Made by a program: the position numbers and the translations under genes
Source: Nocardioides sp. TRM66260-LWL
GTDB taxonomy: Bacteria; Actinomycetota; Actinomycetes; Propionibacteriales; Nocardioidaceae
Direction of reading: 5' to 3'
NCBI RefSeq assembly: GCF_020075545.1
Contig: NZ_JAIQZK010000008.1
Location: 1-64,000, forward strand
DNA length: 64,000 nucleotides
Shown here: piece after piece, positions 26,123-35,075 of the stretch
Layout: each line of letters begins with the position of its first letter
How positions within the stretch are numbered: position 1 is the first letter of the stretch
Notes under the pieces: model-generated
The model's input: only the letters and a program-made list of their open reading frames with translations
The model's database searches: none
Told to the model about the DNA's origin: nothing

Positions 26123-28764
26123 CGCGCCTCCCCCTCGGGGTCGTCGGGCCGCTCGGCAGCGGCAGCGCCCTCGTCACCGGCGACGGCAGCGTCAGCGGCG
26201 TCCTCGGCCCGCGCCGGCACCAGCTCGGGGCCCTCGGGACGCCCGGGGTCGCCGGGCACCAGCGTGGCGGCGCCGAGCAGGCGCGGGGCGGGACCGGAGG
26301 CGAAGTGCACCTCGGCGATCGCGTCGGAGAGCCGGGCCACCGAGGCGGTCATGCGCTCGAGGAACGCCTCGAGGTTGGGCCGGCCGACGCCGCCGATCGC
26401 CACCAGCGTCGCGACGTCCTGGGCCCGCACCTGCTCCAGCAGGTCGGCCACGAGCCGCTCGGGACGCGACGAGCCGGTCGAGGCCGGCAGCGCCGCGAGG
26501 TGCGCGGCGACCTCGCCGAGGGAGAACGCCAGGGAGCGCGGGTTGTCGGCGTCGAGCACGAGCAGCTCGAAGACGCTGGCCGGACGCACGTAGCCCCGGT
26601 AGCGCCGCCGGTGGGTGACGGCGCTCTCCGCGGCCTGCAGCACGCAGCCGAGCACGGTGCGGTCGACGTCGAGCCCGCGTCGCTCGGTGACGGTGGCTCG
26701 CAGCAGGTGGCACACCTGCAGTGCGCGCTCGATCGAGCGGCCGGCGCCGATCATGTGCCAGCCGGGGTCGCGCATCATGCTCGCGGTGACGCCCTGGAGG
26801 GAGAGGATGCCGGTGAGCGCGCGCCCGGCCGACTCCGCGATCTGGTGGCTGTGGGGGTCGGCGCGCAGGGCGTCGGCGGCGCGGTCGGTGGCGCCGAAGA
26901 CCCGCCAGATGTCGGGCGAGAGCTGGTCGCGCACCCCGGCGAGCGCCTCCCACATGCCGCCGAGGGCGTGGGCCAGCGAGCCGGAGCGCTCGCCGTCGAG
27001 CAGCAGGGAGCGGAACTCGGCGTCGACGTCGTCCTCGTGCCGGCGGCCCGCCAGCCGGGCGGACGCGCCGAGCAGCACCCCGAGGCTGACGGCGCCGGTG
27101 GTGCCCGGGCGGGTCTTGTAGTCCTCGGCCACCGCGTGCGTGGTGAGCACCAGCCGGACGAGGTCTTCGGCGCGCTCGGCGTAGCGGCCGAACCAGAACA
27201 TGTCCTCGAGGATGCGCGGCACCGTCACCGACACCGAGCGGGCGCTGGTGGTGGCGAGCACCTCGGCGAGGTTCTGGTCGGGCTCGCCGGGGGTGCCCTT
27301 GAGCACCCAGACGTCCTTGGTCGTGCGGCCGACGGGGTCGTGGAGGTCCTCGCCGTGCACCGTCGCGAGACCGCCGACGAGCGGACGGTACGACGAGCCG
27401 TAGCGCAGCGTGAACGCCCGCAGGGTGAGCGAGCGCGGCCGCACCCGCCCGCCGGCCCCGCCGGCGCCCCGGCCGCGCCCCGGGGCCGTGCGCTCCCACG
27501 TGGGCGCCTGGGAGAGCGGCAGCCGCTCCTGCCCGACGTAGCGGTGCGGCGCGGCGAGCAGGCGGGCGGTGAGCTCCTCGCGTCCCAGGCCGCGCAGCGC
27601 GTCGGCGGCGCCGTCGATCGGCCGGACGCTCAGCTCGGGCAGCCGGTCGAGCACCTGCTCCAGGCCGTCCGGCTCGCCGCACCACCAGGTGTCGACGCTC
27701 GGCAGCCGCAGCGGCTCGCCGAGCAGGGCCTCGCAGGCCGCGGGCAGGTAGGGCAGCAGCCCGGGGCTCTCCAGCACGCCCGCGCCCAGGCCGTTGACGA
27801 CGCGCACCCGCCCGCGTCGCACCGCCTCGGTGAGCCCGACGACGCCGAGCTGCGACTCCCCGCGCAGCTCCAGCGGATCGCTCCAGGCGGCGTCGACGCG
27901 GCGCAGGATGACGTCGACCCGCTCGAGGCGTCCGGGCACCCGCAGGTGCACCCAGCCGTCGCGCACCACCAGGTCGCTGCCCTGGACGAGCGGGAAGCCG
28001 AGGATCGAGGCGATGAACGCCTGGTCGTAGGCGGTCTCGGAGTGCGTGCCCGGCGAGAGCACGACGACGCGGGGGTCGGCGAGGTCGCCGTTGGCGCTCT
28101 GCAGCAGCGCCGAGCGCATGGCCCAGAAGTACGGCTCCATGCGGTGCAGGCCGGCCTCCCGGTACAGCTCCGGCATGACCCGGGAGACGACGCGGCGGTT
28201 CTCCATCGCGTAGCCGAGGCCGGACGGGGCCTGCGCGCGGTCCGCCAGCACCCGCCACCGGCCCTGCGCGTCGCGGCCGAGGTCGGCGGCGGCGAAGACC
28301 AGCGGACGCCGGTCGACCGCGCCCTCGCGGGCCACCACCCGCACGAAGCCCGGGTGCCCCCGCACCACGGCGGCCGGGACGATCCGCTCGCGCAGCAGCC
28401 GCTGCTCGCCGTAGAGGTCGACCAGCACGGCGTTGAGCAGCTCGGCCCGCTGCGCCAGGCCCACCTCGAGCGGCGCCCAGCCGGCGGCGTCGACGATCAG
28501 CGGCACGGGGTCGAGGCGCCACGGCTCGGTGCGGCGTCCGGGGGGCGCGTAGGTGACGCCGTCGTCCTCCAGCACGCGGGCGATGTCGCGGTCGACCCGC
28601 GCGAGGTCGGCGGGGGTCAGCCCGACGGCGAGCTCGGCCAGGCCCTTCCAGGCCGCCCGCAGCCCGCCGTCGGGCGCGACGACCTCGTCGTACCGCGCCG
28701 GCTCGGCGCCGCCCGCGAGGGTCGGCTGGGCGAGGCCGGCGACGTAGTCGCGCAGCGCGGTCAC
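26119..28764 (-). CDS. Circularly permuted ATP-grasp plus alpha-E domain protein
   Basis: An 881-residue fusion. The N-terminal half (about 60-500) is a circularly permuted ATP-grasp ligase: NAVLVDLYGEQRLL, HPGFVRV, VVLSPGTHSETAYDQ, VNGLGAGVLESPGLLPYLP and VLKGTPGEPDQNLAE are typical. The C-terminal half (about 520-830) is the alpha-E helical domain beginning VPRILEDMFWFGRYAERAEDLVRL. The end (about 835-881) is an Ala/Asp/Glu-rich tail. In many bacteria the two parts are separate genes; here they are one. The GTG at 28764 lies 7 nt behind the DUF2126 stop. Likely an ATP-dependent amide-forming enzyme of unknown substrate. Confidence 0.9.
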   Translation of the reverse strand: MTALRDYVAGLAQPTLAGGAEPARYDEVVAPDGGLRAAWKGLAELAVGLTPADLARVDRDIARVLEDDGVTYAPPGRRTEPWRLDPVPLIVDAAGWAPLEVGLAQRAELLNAVLVDLYGEQRLLRERIVPAAVVRGHPGFVRVVAREGAVDRRPLVFAAADLGRDAQGRWRVLADRAQAPSGLGYAMENRRVVSRVMPELYREAGLHRMEPYFWAMRSALLQSANGDLADPRVVVLSPGTHSETAYDQAFIASILGFPLVQGSDLVVRDGWVHLRVPGRLERVDVILRRVDAAWSDPLELRGESQLGVVGLTEAVRRGRVRVVNGLGAGVLESPGLLPYLPAACEALLGEPLRLPSVDTWWCGEPDGLEQVLDRLPELSVRPIDGAADALRGLGREELTARLLAAPHRYVGQERLPLSQAPTWERTAPGRGRGAGGAGGRVRPRSLTLRAFTLRYGSSYRPLVGGLATVHGEDLHDPVGRTTKDVWVLKGTPGEPDQNLAEVLATTSARSVSVTVPRILEDMFWFGRYAERAEDLVRLVLTTHAVAEDYKTRPGTTGAVSLGVLLGASARLAGRRHEDDVDAEFRSLLLDGERSGSLAHALGGMWEALAGVRDQLSPDIWRVFGATDRAADALRADPHSHQIAESAGRALTGILSLQGVTASMMRDPGWHMIGAGRSIERALQVCHLLRATVTERRGLDVDRTVLGCVLQAAESAVTHRRRYRGYVRPASVFELLVLDADNPRSLAFSLGEVAAHLAALPASTGSSRPERLVADLLEQVRAQDVATLVAIGGVGRPNLEAFLERMTASVARLSDAIAEVHFASGPAPRLLGAATLVPGDPGRPEGPELVPARAEDAADAAVAGDEGAAAAERPDDPEGEAR

Positions 28765-28771
28765 CGGCGGA

Positions 28772-31700
28772 TCACGTCCGGGGCGGGCGCGCCGGCACCC
28801 GGCGCAGGTCGAGCGTGCGGGGGTGCTCCGGGCTGGCGGCGCGCAGCGCGGCCTCGCGCAGCGCGGCGACGTCGACGCGTCCGGACGTGTGGCCGTGCGC
28901 CTCGAACCGCCGGGCACGCCGCGCCTCGGCCTCGGCGGCGTTGACCGGCGCGGTCGCGTAGGCCCGGCCGCCGGGATGCGTCACGTGGTAGGTCGCGCCG
29001 CCGAGGCTGACGCCGGCGTGGACGTCGACCACCTCGAGGTGCAGCGGCGCGTGCACCGCGATCGAGGGGTGCAGCGCCGACCACGGCTGCCACGCGCGGT
29101 ACCGGACGCCGGCGTAGTGCTCGCCGGGTCGGTCGGTGGCGGTCAGGGGCACCGGCACACCCTGACACGTGACGAGGTGCTGCCGCGGGTCGATCCCACG
29201 CACCGTGACCTGCAGCCGCTCGACCGAGGAGTCGACGTAGCGGGCGGTGCCGCCCGCGGTCGCCTCCTCGCCCAGCACGAGCCACGGCTCGATGCCCGCG
29301 CGCAGCTCCAGCTCGACGTCGGCGGCCGGCACGCGGGCGACCCCGAGCCGCGGGAACCGGAACTCCAGGAACGGCTCGAGCCAGGCGTCCTCCAGCGCCA
29401 GCCCCGCCGAGCGCAGCTCGTCGAGCACCGCCCGGGCGTCGCGGCGGACGCCCTCGTGCAGCAGCAGGTCGTCGTGCAGCCGGGTGCCCCAGCGGACGAG
29501 CGGGGCGCGCTCCCCGCGCTCGGCCCGCTCCCAGGTCAGCGCCACCAGCGCGCGGACGAGCAGGGCCTGCACCAGGGCCATCCGCGGGTGCGGCGGCATC
29601 TCGAAGCCGCGCAGCTCCAGGAGCCCGAGGCGGCCGCGGCCGGAGTCGGGGGAGTACAGCTTGTCGATGCACAGCTCGCTGCGGTGGGTGTTGCCGGTCA
29701 GGTCGGTGAGCAGGTGGCGCAGCGCGCGGTCGACCAGCCAGGGCCGCGGCTCGAGGCCGTCGGCGTCCAGCGCGGCGGTGATGCGATCGATCTCGGCCAG
29801 CGCGATCTCCATCTCGCCGACCGCCTCGGGGCGGCCCTCGTCGAAGCGCGGCGCCTGGCTGGTCGGGCCGACGAACCGGCCGGAGAACAGGTACGACAGG
29901 CTCGGGTGCCGCTGCCAGGTCGCCACGAGGCCGGCGAGCAGGGCCGGACGCCGCAGCAGCGGGGAGTCGGCCGGCGTCGGGCCGCCGAGCGTCAGGTGGT
30001 TGCCGCCGCCGGTGCCGGTGTGGGTGCCGTCGAGGTCGAACTTCTCGGTGGTCAGGCGGGCCAGCCGCGCCTCCTCGTACAGGCCCTCGGCGAGCTCGCG
30101 CAGTTCGGCCCAGGAGCCGCTGGGCTGCACGTTGACCTCGACGACGCCGGGGTCGGGGGTCACCGAGAGCACGCGCAGTCGCGGGTCCGGCGGCGGCTGG
30201 TAGCCCTCGAGCACCACCGGGACGCCGGCCCGCGCCGCGGCCCGCTCGACCAGGCGCACCAGCGCGACGTAGTCCTCCAGGCGCGCCACCGGCGGCAGGA
30301 ACACGTGCACGTGTCCGTCGCGGGCCTCGACGGCCACGGCGGTGCGGGCGACGTCGTCCGCCGCGGCCTCGGCGACCGGGGGCGGCTCGGGCGGCTCGGC
30401 GCGGAGCGGGGCCGGGGCCAGGGTCGTCGGCTGCGCCTCGGCGGGCGGCGGCGTCCAGGCGATCGCGTCCAGCGGCAGCCGCAGGCCCACGGCGCTGGTG
30501 CCCGGCGTCAGCACCAGGCGACCCCGGCGGAACCGCCAGCGCGGCGCCGTCCAGCCCTCCTCGCCGGTGGTGAGCGGCAGGACGTACCCCGCGGGGTCGT
30601 GGCCGGCCTGCTGGGCGGCGTCGAGCTCGGCGACCCGCGCCGCGTCGGCGCCCTCGTCGTCGTGCGGGTCCGGCCGCGCGCCGACGGGGCGACGGACCTC
30701 CTCGACCAGCGCGGCCAGGGGGTCCTCGTGCGCGGCGAGCAGGTGCTCCTCGGGCAGGTCGAGCTCGGCGAGCAGGGCGACGCCGACGGCGTGCGCGTCG
30801 GCGGTCGTGCGGACGCCGTCGGGCGACCACGGGTCGGCCAGCAGACCGGGGTCCTCCCACAGGGGGACGCCGTCCGCGCGCCACTGCAGGGCGATGCTCC
30901 AGCGCGGCAGCGGCTCGCCGGGGTACCACTTGCCCTGGCCGCGGTGCACCAGGCCGCCCGTGGCGTGGCGCTCGAAGAGGCGCTGCGCGAGGCGTCCGGC
31001 CAGCTCCCGCTTCTGCGCGCCGTCGGCGTCGGTGGCCCACTGCGCGGCGGCGGGATCGGCGGGGTCGACCGGACGGTCCAGCGCCACGAAGGTCGGCTCG
31101 CCGCCCATCGTCAGCCGGACGTCGCCGGCCGCGAGCCGGGCGTCGACCGCCTCGCCGACCGCGTCGATGCGCGCCCACTGCTCGTCGGTGTAGGGCAGCG
31201 TGACGCGGGGGTCCTCGTGGACGCGGCGCACCTCGTTGCTGAAGGAGAAGGTCACCTCGACCGGCTCGGTGGCGCCCTCGATCGGCGCGGCCGCGCTCGG
31301 GTGCGGGGTCGCCGAGAGCGGCAGGTGGCCCTCGCCGGCGAACAGCGCGCTGGTGGGGTCGAGCCCGACCCAGCCCGCGCCGGGCACGAAGACCTCGCAC
31401 CAGGCGTGCAGGTCGGTGAAGTCCTCGGCCGGCCCGCTCGGCCCGTCCAGCGACTCCTGGTCGGCGGCCAGCTGCACCAGGTAGCCGGAGACGAACCGCG
31501 CCGCCAGGCCCAGCTGGCGCAGCAGCGCGACGAGCAGCCACGCGGAGTCGCGGCACGAGCCGACGGCCAGGCGCAGGGTCTCGTCGGGGGTCTGGACGCC
31601 CGGCTCCATCCGGACGCTGTAGGCCACCGCCTCGTGCACGGCCCGGTTGACGTCGGCGAGCAGCTGCACGGTCGGCAGGCCGTCGTCCGGCAGGGTGCGC

Positions 31701-32110
31701 AGGACGGCCAGGCCCTCCCGGAACGCGGCGGCGTCCTCGGCGTCCTCGACCGGGCGCAGGTAGGGGGCGAGGTCGGCGGCGAGCGCCTCGTCGTAGTCGA
31801 AGGGGAACCGCTCGGCCGACTCCTCGACGAAGAAGTCGAACGGGTTGATCACCATCAGGTCGGCCACGAGGCCCACCGTGATCTCGAGCCGGTCCGTCGG
31901 CTTCGGGAAGACCAGGCGGGCCTGCCAGTTGCCGAACGGGTCCTGCTGCCAGTTCACGAAGTGCTCGGCCGGCTCGACGTGCAGCGCGTACGCCTCGATC
32001 GGCGTCCGGCAGTGCGGCGCCGGCCGCAGGCGCACCACGTGGGGCGCCACCGCCACCGGCTCGGCGAACGCGTAGGTGGTGCGGTGCTCGAGGGCCACCT
32101 TGATCGACAT
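28772..32110 (-). CDS. DUF2126 / transglutaminase fusion protein
   Basis: An 1112-residue protein and first gene of the transglutaminase/ATP-grasp operon. Residues about 1-300 form a transglutaminase unit with Cys186 (GSCRDSAWLL), His235 (DLHAWCEVF) and Asp251 (LDPTSAL). Residues about 330-1100 are DUF2126, which includes a glutamine-synthetase-like amidoligase region: TMGGEPTFV, GQGKWYPGEPLPRW, GTGGGNHLTLGG and LSYLFSGRFVGPTSQAPR. I use the ATG at 32110 (MSIKVALEHRT) because the transglutaminase N-domain begins there; the frame continues upstream through repeat DNA. Function is not known experimentally; the family is predicted to form amide bonds. Confidence 0.92.
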   Translation of the reverse strand: MSIKVALEHRTTYAFAEPVAVAPHVVRLRPAPHCRTPIEAYALHVEPAEHFVNWQQDPFGNWQARLVFPKPTDRLEITVGLVADLMVINPFDFFVEESAERFPFDYDEALAADLAPYLRPVEDAEDAAAFREGLAVLRTLPDDGLPTVQLLADVNRAVHEAVAYSVRMEPGVQTPDETLRLAVGSCRDSAWLLVALLRQLGLAARFVSGYLVQLAADQESLDGPSGPAEDFTDLHAWCEVFVPGAGWVGLDPTSALFAGEGHLPLSATPHPSAAAPIEGATEPVEVTFSFSNEVRRVHEDPRVTLPYTDEQWARIDAVGEAVDARLAAGDVRLTMGGEPTFVALDRPVDPADPAAAQWATDADGAQKRELAGRLAQRLFERHATGGLVHRGQGKWYPGEPLPRWSIALQWRADGVPLWEDPGLLADPWSPDGVRTTADAHAVGVALLAELDLPEEHLLAAHEDPLAALVEEVRRPVGARPDPHDDEGADAARVAELDAAQQAGHDPAGYVLPLTTGEEGWTAPRWRFRRGRLVLTPGTSAVGLRLPLDAIAWTPPPAEAQPTTLAPAPLRAEPPEPPPVAEAAADDVARTAVAVEARDGHVHVFLPPVARLEDYVALVRLVERAAARAGVPVVLEGYQPPPDPRLRVLSVTPDPGVVEVNVQPSGSWAELRELAEGLYEEARLARLTTEKFDLDGTHTGTGGGNHLTLGGPTPADSPLLRRPALLAGLVATWQRHPSLSYLFSGRFVGPTSQAPRFDEGRPEAVGEMEIALAEIDRITAALDADGLEPRPWLVDRALRHLLTDLTGNTHRSELCIDKLYSPDSGRGRLGLLELRGFEMPPHPRMALVQALLVRALVALTWERAERGERAPLVRWGTRLHDDLLLHEGVRRDARAVLDELRSAGLALEDAWLEPFLEFRFPRLGVARVPAADVELELRAGIEPWLVLGEEATAGGTARYVDSSVERLQVTVRGIDPRQHLVTCQGVPVPLTATDRPGEHYAGVRYRAWQPWSALHPSIAVHAPLHLEVVDVHAGVSLGGATYHVTHPGGRAYATAPVNAAEAEARRARRFEAHGHTSGRVDVAALREAALRAASPEHPRTLDLRRVPARPPRT

Positions 32111-32200
32111 GCGCCCCAGGGTGGCCGACCCGTGTTGCGGGGAGGTGAAGCGGGTGGGTCCCCCGGTCTCGTCGGTGTGACGTGTCGGGTGGCCCGCACG

Positions 32201-32278
32201 GCATGTAACGCGGGGTTCGCCGCATCTGTGCACCCTCAATATGGGGCGCACAGAGTGGCTGAACCCCGCGTTACATGC
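32201..32278. repeat. 78-nt nested hairpin element with 18-bp perfect terminal inverted repeats
   Basis: GCATGTAACGCGGGGTTC (32201-32218) is exactly inverted at 32261-32278. Inside is a second stem: CTGTGCACCC (32226-32235) with GGGCGCACAG (32244-32253), one A-C mismatch placed 3 bp before an 8-nt loop. The right arm contains the TAA stop codon of the VanZ gene. No similarity in sequence to the 88-nt family, but the design is alike. Confidence 0.85.
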
Positions 32279-32867
32279 GGCGAGCGGCCCGCACCAGCGC
32301 CCCGAGCCCCAGCGCGACCAGCCCGAGCGCCACGCCCAGGCCGGCGCCGGTGGCGTTGTCGATCACGTCCGTGACGTCGCACGCGCGGTCGAGCCGGGCC
32401 AGCTCCAGCTGGGTGAGCTCGATGCCCGCGGAGTACACGACCAGCACCACCAGCCCCAGGGGCGCCACGGCCCAGGCCAGCAGCCGCGGCCGCAGGCGTC
32501 CGCTCCGTCCGGCGCGCTCGGCCAGCGCCCCTGCCAGCAGGACGACGAGCACGCCGGACGGCACGAACAGCGCCGTGTTCAGCGCCCGCTGGCCGGAGCC
32601 GAAGATCCAGAACCCCTGCGGTGCCGGCCCGCCCACGTCGAAGGAGCAGCCGGGCAGGCGCGCGTCCGCGTAGACGACGCCGGGCGCGCCCTGCGCCGGG
32701 ATCAGGGTCACCAGGCCGACGACCACCAGGCTCCACGCGAGCGCCGCGAGCACGATCGCCAGCGTCGGGCCCAGCCGACGCCGCGCGAGCACGGCGAGCG
32801 CCGCCAGCAGGAGCCCCGAGAGGGCCGCCCCGAGCAGCATGACGGGGACGCCACCGACCGGGAACAC
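32271..32867 (-). CDS. VanZ family membrane protein
   Basis: A 198-residue integral membrane protein with four to five predicted membrane helices (about 8-28, 37-57, 95-115, 128-148, 172-192). The VanZ signature is in the last third: ELTQ followed by RACDVTDVIDNATGAGLG. VanZ-like proteins affect cell-envelope glycopeptide sensitivity in some bacteria, but this gene is not near a van cluster. The GTG start at 32867 is supported by a -10 element 7 nt upstream; an ATG at 32840 directly before the first helix is the alternative. Its TAA stop lies inside an 18-bp inverted-repeat arm. Confidence 0.85.
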   Translation of the reverse strand: MFPVGGVPVMLLGAALSGLLLAALAVLARRRLGPTLAIVLAALAWSLVVVGLVTLIPAQGAPGVVYADARLPGCSFDVGGPAPQGFWIFGSGQRALNTALFVPSGVLVVLLAGALAERAGRSGRLRPRLLAWAVAPLGLVVLVVYSAGIELTQLELARLDRACDVTDVIDNATGAGLGVALGLVALGLGALVRAARRM

Positions 32868-32874
32868 CCGGGCG

Positions 32875-32880
32875 AGGCTA
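32875..32880 (-). promoter_or_regulatory. -10 element of the VanZ gene, overlapping the DDAH-like stop codon
   Basis: Minus-strand TAGCCT followed by 7 nt and the GTG at 32867. Its first three bases are the TAG stop of the upstream hydrolase gene. Confidence 0.45.
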
Positions 32881-33852
32881 CGCGAGCACGACCTCCCCGC
32901 CGGGCACCCGGGGGAGGTCCCGCCCGAGGGTGACGTCGAGCGGGTTGGTCAGGCACCGGATCGAGCCGCCGCCCAGGTGCAGCTCCGAGACGTCGACCAG
33001 CACCACGTCGAAGCCCCACTCCTCGAGCCGGGCGCGCACCCGGTCGGGGCACGCCGGCATGACGACGGTCGCCCGGTCGCCGGGACGCGCGGCGGGGACG
33101 ACCACGGAGTTGGCGCAGAACGTCGTCAGCGCCTCCTCCTCGGTGAGCACCAGCGGCTCGGGGACGAGGTCGAGCAGCGCGCGGGCCGAGGCGTCGTCGA
33201 GCGCGGAGGGGCAGACGAGCGCGCGCCGCTCGTCGAGGGGGCAGAAGGCGAGGTCGAGGTGGTACATGCCGGGGTGGGTGATCCGCAGCCCCCGCACCCG
33301 GACGTCGAGGGCCCGCGCGAGCGGCTCGAGGGCGCGCAGCTCGGTGCGCGGTCCGTGCCCGACGACGAGCGCGTCGCCGAAGGCGAACGCGTCGCCGGCC
33401 TCCAGGTGGGGCCCGACGCCGTCGCGCCCGAGCTCGTCGCAGTGCCAGCCGGCGGCGCCGAACCAGGCCCGCGCGGAGTCGGTCTCGTGCCGGCGCTCGG
33501 CGTAGCGCATGTGCGAGAGCAGCAGACGCGCCTCGCCGTCGGCCCGGCCGCGGTCGACCAGCCCGAGCCCGAGGTTCATCGCGTAGACCATGTCGGGGGA
33601 GTCCGAGCGCTGGGGCAGGACGTCGACCCGCGCGCCGAGCCCGCGCAGGGTCGCGACCAGCCGGTGCCACTGCTCGAGGGTGCGCCCCGGGTCGGGCTGC
33701 CGGGCGGGGTCCATGAACGGGTTGATGACGTACTCGATGCGGAAGTGCCGCGGCTCGACCATCGCGTAGTGGCGGCCCCAGGCCAGCGGCTCGACGTGCT
33801 CCGGCGCCGCGCTCGACGGTGACGGCGTCGGCCTGATGGGCGTGGTGGTCAT
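32878..33852 (-). CDS. Dimethylarginine dimethylaminohydrolase-like amidinohydrolase
   Basis: Guanidino-group-modifying superfamily enzyme, 324 residues. The fold starts with RIEYVINPFM. The catalytic Glu/Asp lies in HLEAGDAF, the His in GMYHLDLAF (near 196) and the nucleophile is Cys300 in GGGSIRCLTNP, close to the C-terminus as in DDAH. It hydrolyses or transfers amidines, for example methylarginine or arginine to citrulline; the exact substrate is not readable. It is divergent from the GntR regulator, with a candidate operator between. The ATG at 33852 has GGAGGGAG 7-8 nt upstream. Confidence 0.85.
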   Translation of the reverse strand: MTTTPIRPTPSPSSAAPEHVEPLAWGRHYAMVEPRHFRIEYVINPFMDPARQPDPGRTLEQWHRLVATLRGLGARVDVLPQRSDSPDMVYAMNLGLGLVDRGRADGEARLLLSHMRYAERRHETDSARAWFGAAGWHCDELGRDGVGPHLEAGDAFAFGDALVVGHGPRTELRALEPLARALDVRVRGLRITHPGMYHLDLAFCPLDERRALVCPSALDDASARALLDLVPEPLVLTEEEALTTFCANSVVVPAARPGDRATVVMPACPDRVRARLEEWGFDVVLVDVSELHLGGGSIRCLTNPLDVTLGRDLPRVPGGEVVLA

Positions 33853-33902
33853 GACGGGCTCCCTCCGGCAGGTGGCGCCCCGCGGATCGCGCGGATTGCC
33901 AG

Positions 33903-33931
33903 ATTGTCCGACAATCCTACAACGGTAGGCT
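33903..33931 (+). promoter_or_regulatory. Promoter and FadR/FCD-type operator of the GntR gene
   Basis: ATTGTCCGACAAT (33903-33915) is a perfect palindrome around CCG and fits the TNGTNNNACNA consensus of FadR-subfamily regulators. TTGTCC (33904-33909) can act as -35, followed by 16 nt and TAGGCT (33926-33931), then 7 nt to the GTG. An operator over the -35 suggests autoregulation and, for the divergent hydrolase, coregulation. Confidence 0.6.
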
Positions 33932-33938
33932 TCGTCCG

Positions 33939-34622
33939 GTGACCCCCGCCCCCGATGTCTTCGCCGGCCTGCAGGTCGACCTCTCCACGACGGTCGACCG
34001 CGTCGCCGAGGAGCTGCGCCGCGCGATCTTCGACGGCGAGCTCGAGTCGGGGACGGCCCTGCGCGAGGTGGCGCTCGCCGGCAGCCTCGGCGTCTCCCGC
34101 TCGACGGTCCGCGAGGCGCTGGCCCTGCTCGTCGCCGAGGGCCTGGCGGTCCGCGAGCCCAACCGCGGCGTCAGCGTGGCGATCCCCGACGCCGAGGCCG
34201 TCTCCGACCTCTGCCACGCCCGCCTGGTGCTCGAGGGCGCCGGGGTGCGCGCCTGGGCGCAGGCGGACGAGGCCGCGCGGGCCCACGTCCGGGAGCGCCT
34301 GGCGGCCTACACCGGCGCGGTCGCGGACGGCGCCGGCTACCGCGAGCTCAACGCCCGGCACCTGGCCTTCCACGTCGCGCTCGTCGAGCTCACCGGCTCG
34401 CCCCGCCTGGTCGCGATGCAGGAGAGCCTCGTCCGCGAGCTGCGCCTGGCGCTCGCGCAGGTCGAGCGCATCCGCCGCAACGCCCACGACCAGGCCGACA
34501 CCCACGCCGAGCTCGTCGCGCTGCTCGACGCCGGCCGCCTCGACGACGCGCTGACCTTCCTCGACGCGCACCTGGCCGGCGCCGAGACCGCGATCCTCGC
34601 GGCTCTCGCCCTCGGCGCCTGA
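33939..34622 (+). CDS. GntR family transcriptional regulator, FadR subfamily (FCD domain)
   Basis: A 227-residue regulator with an N-terminal winged helix-turn-helix (about 15-80: LRRAIFDGELESGTALREVALAGSLGVSRSTVREAL). An all-helical FCD ligand-binding domain follows (about 90-220), with likely metal ligands in RHLAFHVALVELTGS and DTHAELVALL. Such proteins sense small acids bound through a metal. The GTG at 33939 is placed 7 nt behind a -10 element. It is divergent from the DDAH-like gene, which is the most likely target besides itself. Confidence 0.92.
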   Translation: MTPAPDVFAGLQVDLSTTVDRVAEELRRAIFDGELESGTALREVALAGSLGVSRSTVREALALLVAEGLAVREPNRGVSVAIPDAEAVSDLCHARLVLEGAGVRAWAQADEAARAHVRERLAAYTGAVADGAGYRELNARHLAFHVALVELTGSPRLVAMQESLVRELRLALAQVERIRRNAHDQADTHAELVALLDAGRLDDALTFLDAHLAGAETAILAALALGA

Positions 34623-34682
34623 CGGCGGCCCGGGGAGACCGACGGGGCGCCGGCCCACCCGCCCCTACGGCAGGATCACCCC

Positions 34683-35072
34683 ATGACCCGCCTCGTGTCC
34701 CGCTTCGTGCCCACCGTCGTCGCCCTCGCGGTGGCGGCCTGGCTGGTGGCCGGCATCCGCTTCTCCGGCCCGTCGAGCGGCTCGGCGGAGATCGAGCACA
34801 AGATCGTCCCGCTGCTGGTCGTGGCGGCGATCCTCACCGTCGTCACCTCCTTCGTGAAGCCGGTGCTGACGCTGCTCTCGATCCCCTTCATCGTCCTCAG
34901 CCTCGGGCTGTTCCTGCTGGTCATCAACGCGGCGATGCTGCTGCTCACCTCGGCGGTAGCCGACGCGCTCGACATCGGCTTCCGCGTCGACGGGTTCGGC
35001 GCCGCGCTGATCGGGTCGATCCTGATCACGATCGTCACCTGGATCGTCGACGGCTTCGTCGGCGAGGACTGA
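34683..35072 (+). CDS. Phage holin family protein (small four-helix membrane protein)
   Basis: A 129-residue integral membrane protein with hydrophobic segments at about 5-25, 43-60, 62-90 and 103-123. It belongs to the large 'phage holin family 4 superfamily' group that is widespread on bacterial chromosomes. The name does not imply a prophage; nothing else here looks phage-derived. It is followed by the phosphatase gene after 3 nt, so the two form an operon. An AGGA-type ribosome site is present a few bases before the ATG. Role unknown. Confidence 0.85.
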   Translation: MTRLVSRFVPTVVALAVAAWLVAGIRFSGPSSGSAEIEHKIVPLLVVAAILTVVTSFVKPVLTLLSIPFIVLSLGLFLLVINAAMLLLTSAVADALDIGFRVDGFGAALIGSILITIVTWIVDGFVGED

Positions 35073-35075
35073 GCG

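Noticed and set aside
34683..35072. Prophage remnant suggested by the phage holin family name
   Set aside because: This holin-like family is common on bacterial chromosomes; no phage structural, integrase or lysin gene is nearby.
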